Positions 4,027-5,127 of a stretch of DNA of 5,127 nucleotides are shown piece after piece. Numbering within the stretch: the stretch's first letter is position 1; every line of letters begins with the position of its first letter. The position numbers were made by a program, and so were the translations under genes. The DNA comes from Candidatus Pacebacteria bacterium UBA6188 (GTDB taxonomy: Bacteria; Patescibacteriota; Microgenomatia; UBA1400; PJMF01). The notes below the pieces were generated by a model. That model had not been told where the DNA came from, did not search any database, and saw only the letters and a list, made by a program, of their open reading frames with translations. The stretch lies in the NCBI GenBank assembly GCA_002422765.1, contig DITI01000064.1, forward strand, positions 11,030 through 16,156, written 5' to 3'.

Positions 4027-5127
4027 ATGTCAAACAAATTTTATCTCACCACCACTTTACCCTACGTTAACGCTGCCCCTCACATTGGTTTTGCTTTAGA
4101 AATCATTGAGGCTGACGTGATTGCTCGCTACCAAGAAAAGATGTTAGGTAAGGAAGTGATCTTTAACACTGGCACTGACGAACATGGTCAAAAAATTTAT
4201 GAAAAAGCCTTGGAAAATAATCTCAAACCACAAGAATATTGTGATCAGTGGGCTGAAAAATTTGTAAATCTCAAAAAACTACTCAAGCTTAATTTCAATC
4301 ATTTTATCCGCACAACTGACGCAAAACACGTTGCTGCCGCTCAAGAATTCTGGCGTCTTTGTGCTCAAAATGGCGACATCTATAAAGCTAAATATAAAGT
4401 TAAATATTGTGTTGGTTGCGAGCTAGCCAAAACCGACAGCGAGCTAGTCAACAATCGTTGTCCACTACACCCCAATCAAGATCTGGAGTTGAGAGAAGAA
4501 GAAAATTATTTTTTCCGCTTCAGTCGCTATAGCGATCAGCTCTTAGCTCTCTACGAGCAAAATCCCAACTTCGTTAAGCCCAGTGGCAGACTAAATGAGA
4601 TTAAGGCTTTTGTCAAAAACGGTCTTGAAGACTTCAGCATTTCCCGCCTCAAGGCTAAAATGCCTTGGGGCATTGAAGTGCCGGATGATGAAGAACATGT
4701 TATGTATGTTTGGTTTGACGCTTTAGTCAATTATATTTCAACTTTGGACTGGCCCCAAGATCAGAATCAATTTAAAAACTTCTGGCCAGGTGTGCAACTA
4801 GCTGGCAAAGACAACCTGCGCCAGCAAGCAGCCATGTGGCAAGCCATGTTGCTTTCAGCCAAATTACCCAATTCTGCCGCTATCTTAATTAATGGCTTTA
4901 TTGGAGTTGATGGACAAAAGATGAGCAAATCACTAGGCAACGTCATTAGTCCTGAAGATTTAGTTTCTCGTTATGGTGTAGATGCTAGTAGATATTTACT
5001 CATCAATCTTGGCACTTTTGGCGAAGACATGGATGTAAGCTTCGAAAAATTAGACGTCAACTTCAATGCTAAACTAGCCAATGGCTTAGGCAATCTCTGC
5101 TCAAGAGTCGCTAAGATGGCTGAACAA
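4027..5127 (+). CDS. metG: Methionyl-tRNA synthetase, N-terminal 367 residues (cut by window edge)
   Basis: MetRS charges initiator and elongator tRNA-Met in the cytoplasm. Class I signatures are complete: PHIGF (18-22, the HIGH motif) and KMSKS (298-302) in GVDGQKMSKSLGN. The connective-peptide knuckle is C128-x2-C131 ... C145-x2-H148, a single CCCH zinc site of the kind known from Thermus MetRS. FNTGTDEHGQK (46-56) and VWFDALVNYIS (228-238) are the usual Met-pocket regions. In AGKDNLRQQAAMW (259-271), QQ replaces the FH common in other bacteria. The anticodon-binding domain begins near residue 335 and continues past the window. ATG 4027 gives the usual short N-terminus (MSNKFYLTTTLPYVNAAPH). 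It has no SD and lies 14 nt after a TATAAT. Assignment is firm. Confidence 0.97.
   Translation, partial: MSNKFYLTTTLPYVNAAPHIGFALEIIEADVIARYQEKMLGKEVIFNTGTDEHGQKIYEKALENNLKPQEYCDQWAEKFVNLKKLLKLNFNHFIRTTDAKHVAAAQEFWRLCAQNGDIYKAKYKVKYCVGCELAKTDSELVNNRCPLHPNQDLELREEENYFFRFSRYSDQLLALYEQNPNFVKPSGRLNEIKAFVKNGLEDFSISRLKAKMPWGIEVPDDEEHVMYVWFDALVNYISTLDWPQDQNQFKNFWPGVQLAGKDNLRQQAAMWQAMLLSAKLPNSAAILINGFIGVDGQKMSKSLGNVISPEDLVSRYGVDASRYLLINLGTFGEDMDVSFEKLDVNFNAKLANGLGNLCSRVAKMAEQ

Overview
The window is AT-rich, uses standard stop codons, and has short intergenic gaps. It carries two partial aminoacyl-tRNA synthetase genes (aspS and metG), rmuC, a secreted alpha/beta hydrolase, a small membrane protein and two tiny zinc-ribbon genes. 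This content, with compact proteins and leaderless-looking genes, would suit a small-genome bacterium such as a member of the Patescibacteria (CPR). No marker in the window fixes the lineage, so that placement is an inference. In-frame UGA is not used as a sense codon in any gene here.

Layout. Positions 1-311 (minus) hold the N-terminal anticodon-binding part of AspRS. Its promoter and a repeat-rich upstream region fill 312-440. Positions 462-1239 (minus) form an array of very short transcription units. From promoter-distal to promoter-proximal it runs: a 30-aa zinc-ribbon gene (508-600), a 33-aa zinc-ribbon gene (831-932), and a putative 25-aa leader peptide (1126-1203) behind a good promoter. 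Each is followed by a hairpin-plus-U-tract terminator, and both zinc-ribbon genes have structured leaders and strong Shine-Dalgarno (SD) sequences. Positions 1306-2427 (plus) encode a membrane-anchored or secreted alpha/beta hydrolase. It converges tail to tail, with 3 nt between stops, on rmuC (2431-3567, minus). rmuC diverges from a 134-aa membrane protein (3590-3994, plus) through a 10-bp palindromic double -10 box. metG (4027 to the window end, plus) follows closely.

The window uses two modes of translation start. The six ORFs aspS, the 25-aa peptide, the hydrolase, rmuC, the membrane protein and metG have a -10-like box only 6-14 nt before the start codon and no SD, so their mRNAs should be leaderless or nearly so. 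The two zinc-ribbon genes instead have 5' structures, and an A-rich tract ending in AAAGGAG placed 8 nt before the start.

The part most likely to be undescribed is 462-1239. It looks like a pair of regulated microprotein genes. The upstream one (831-932) may be controlled by transcription attenuation at 1071-1147 and by start-codon sequestration at 932-990. This reading rests on base-pairing visible by eye, not on folding calculations or expression data.
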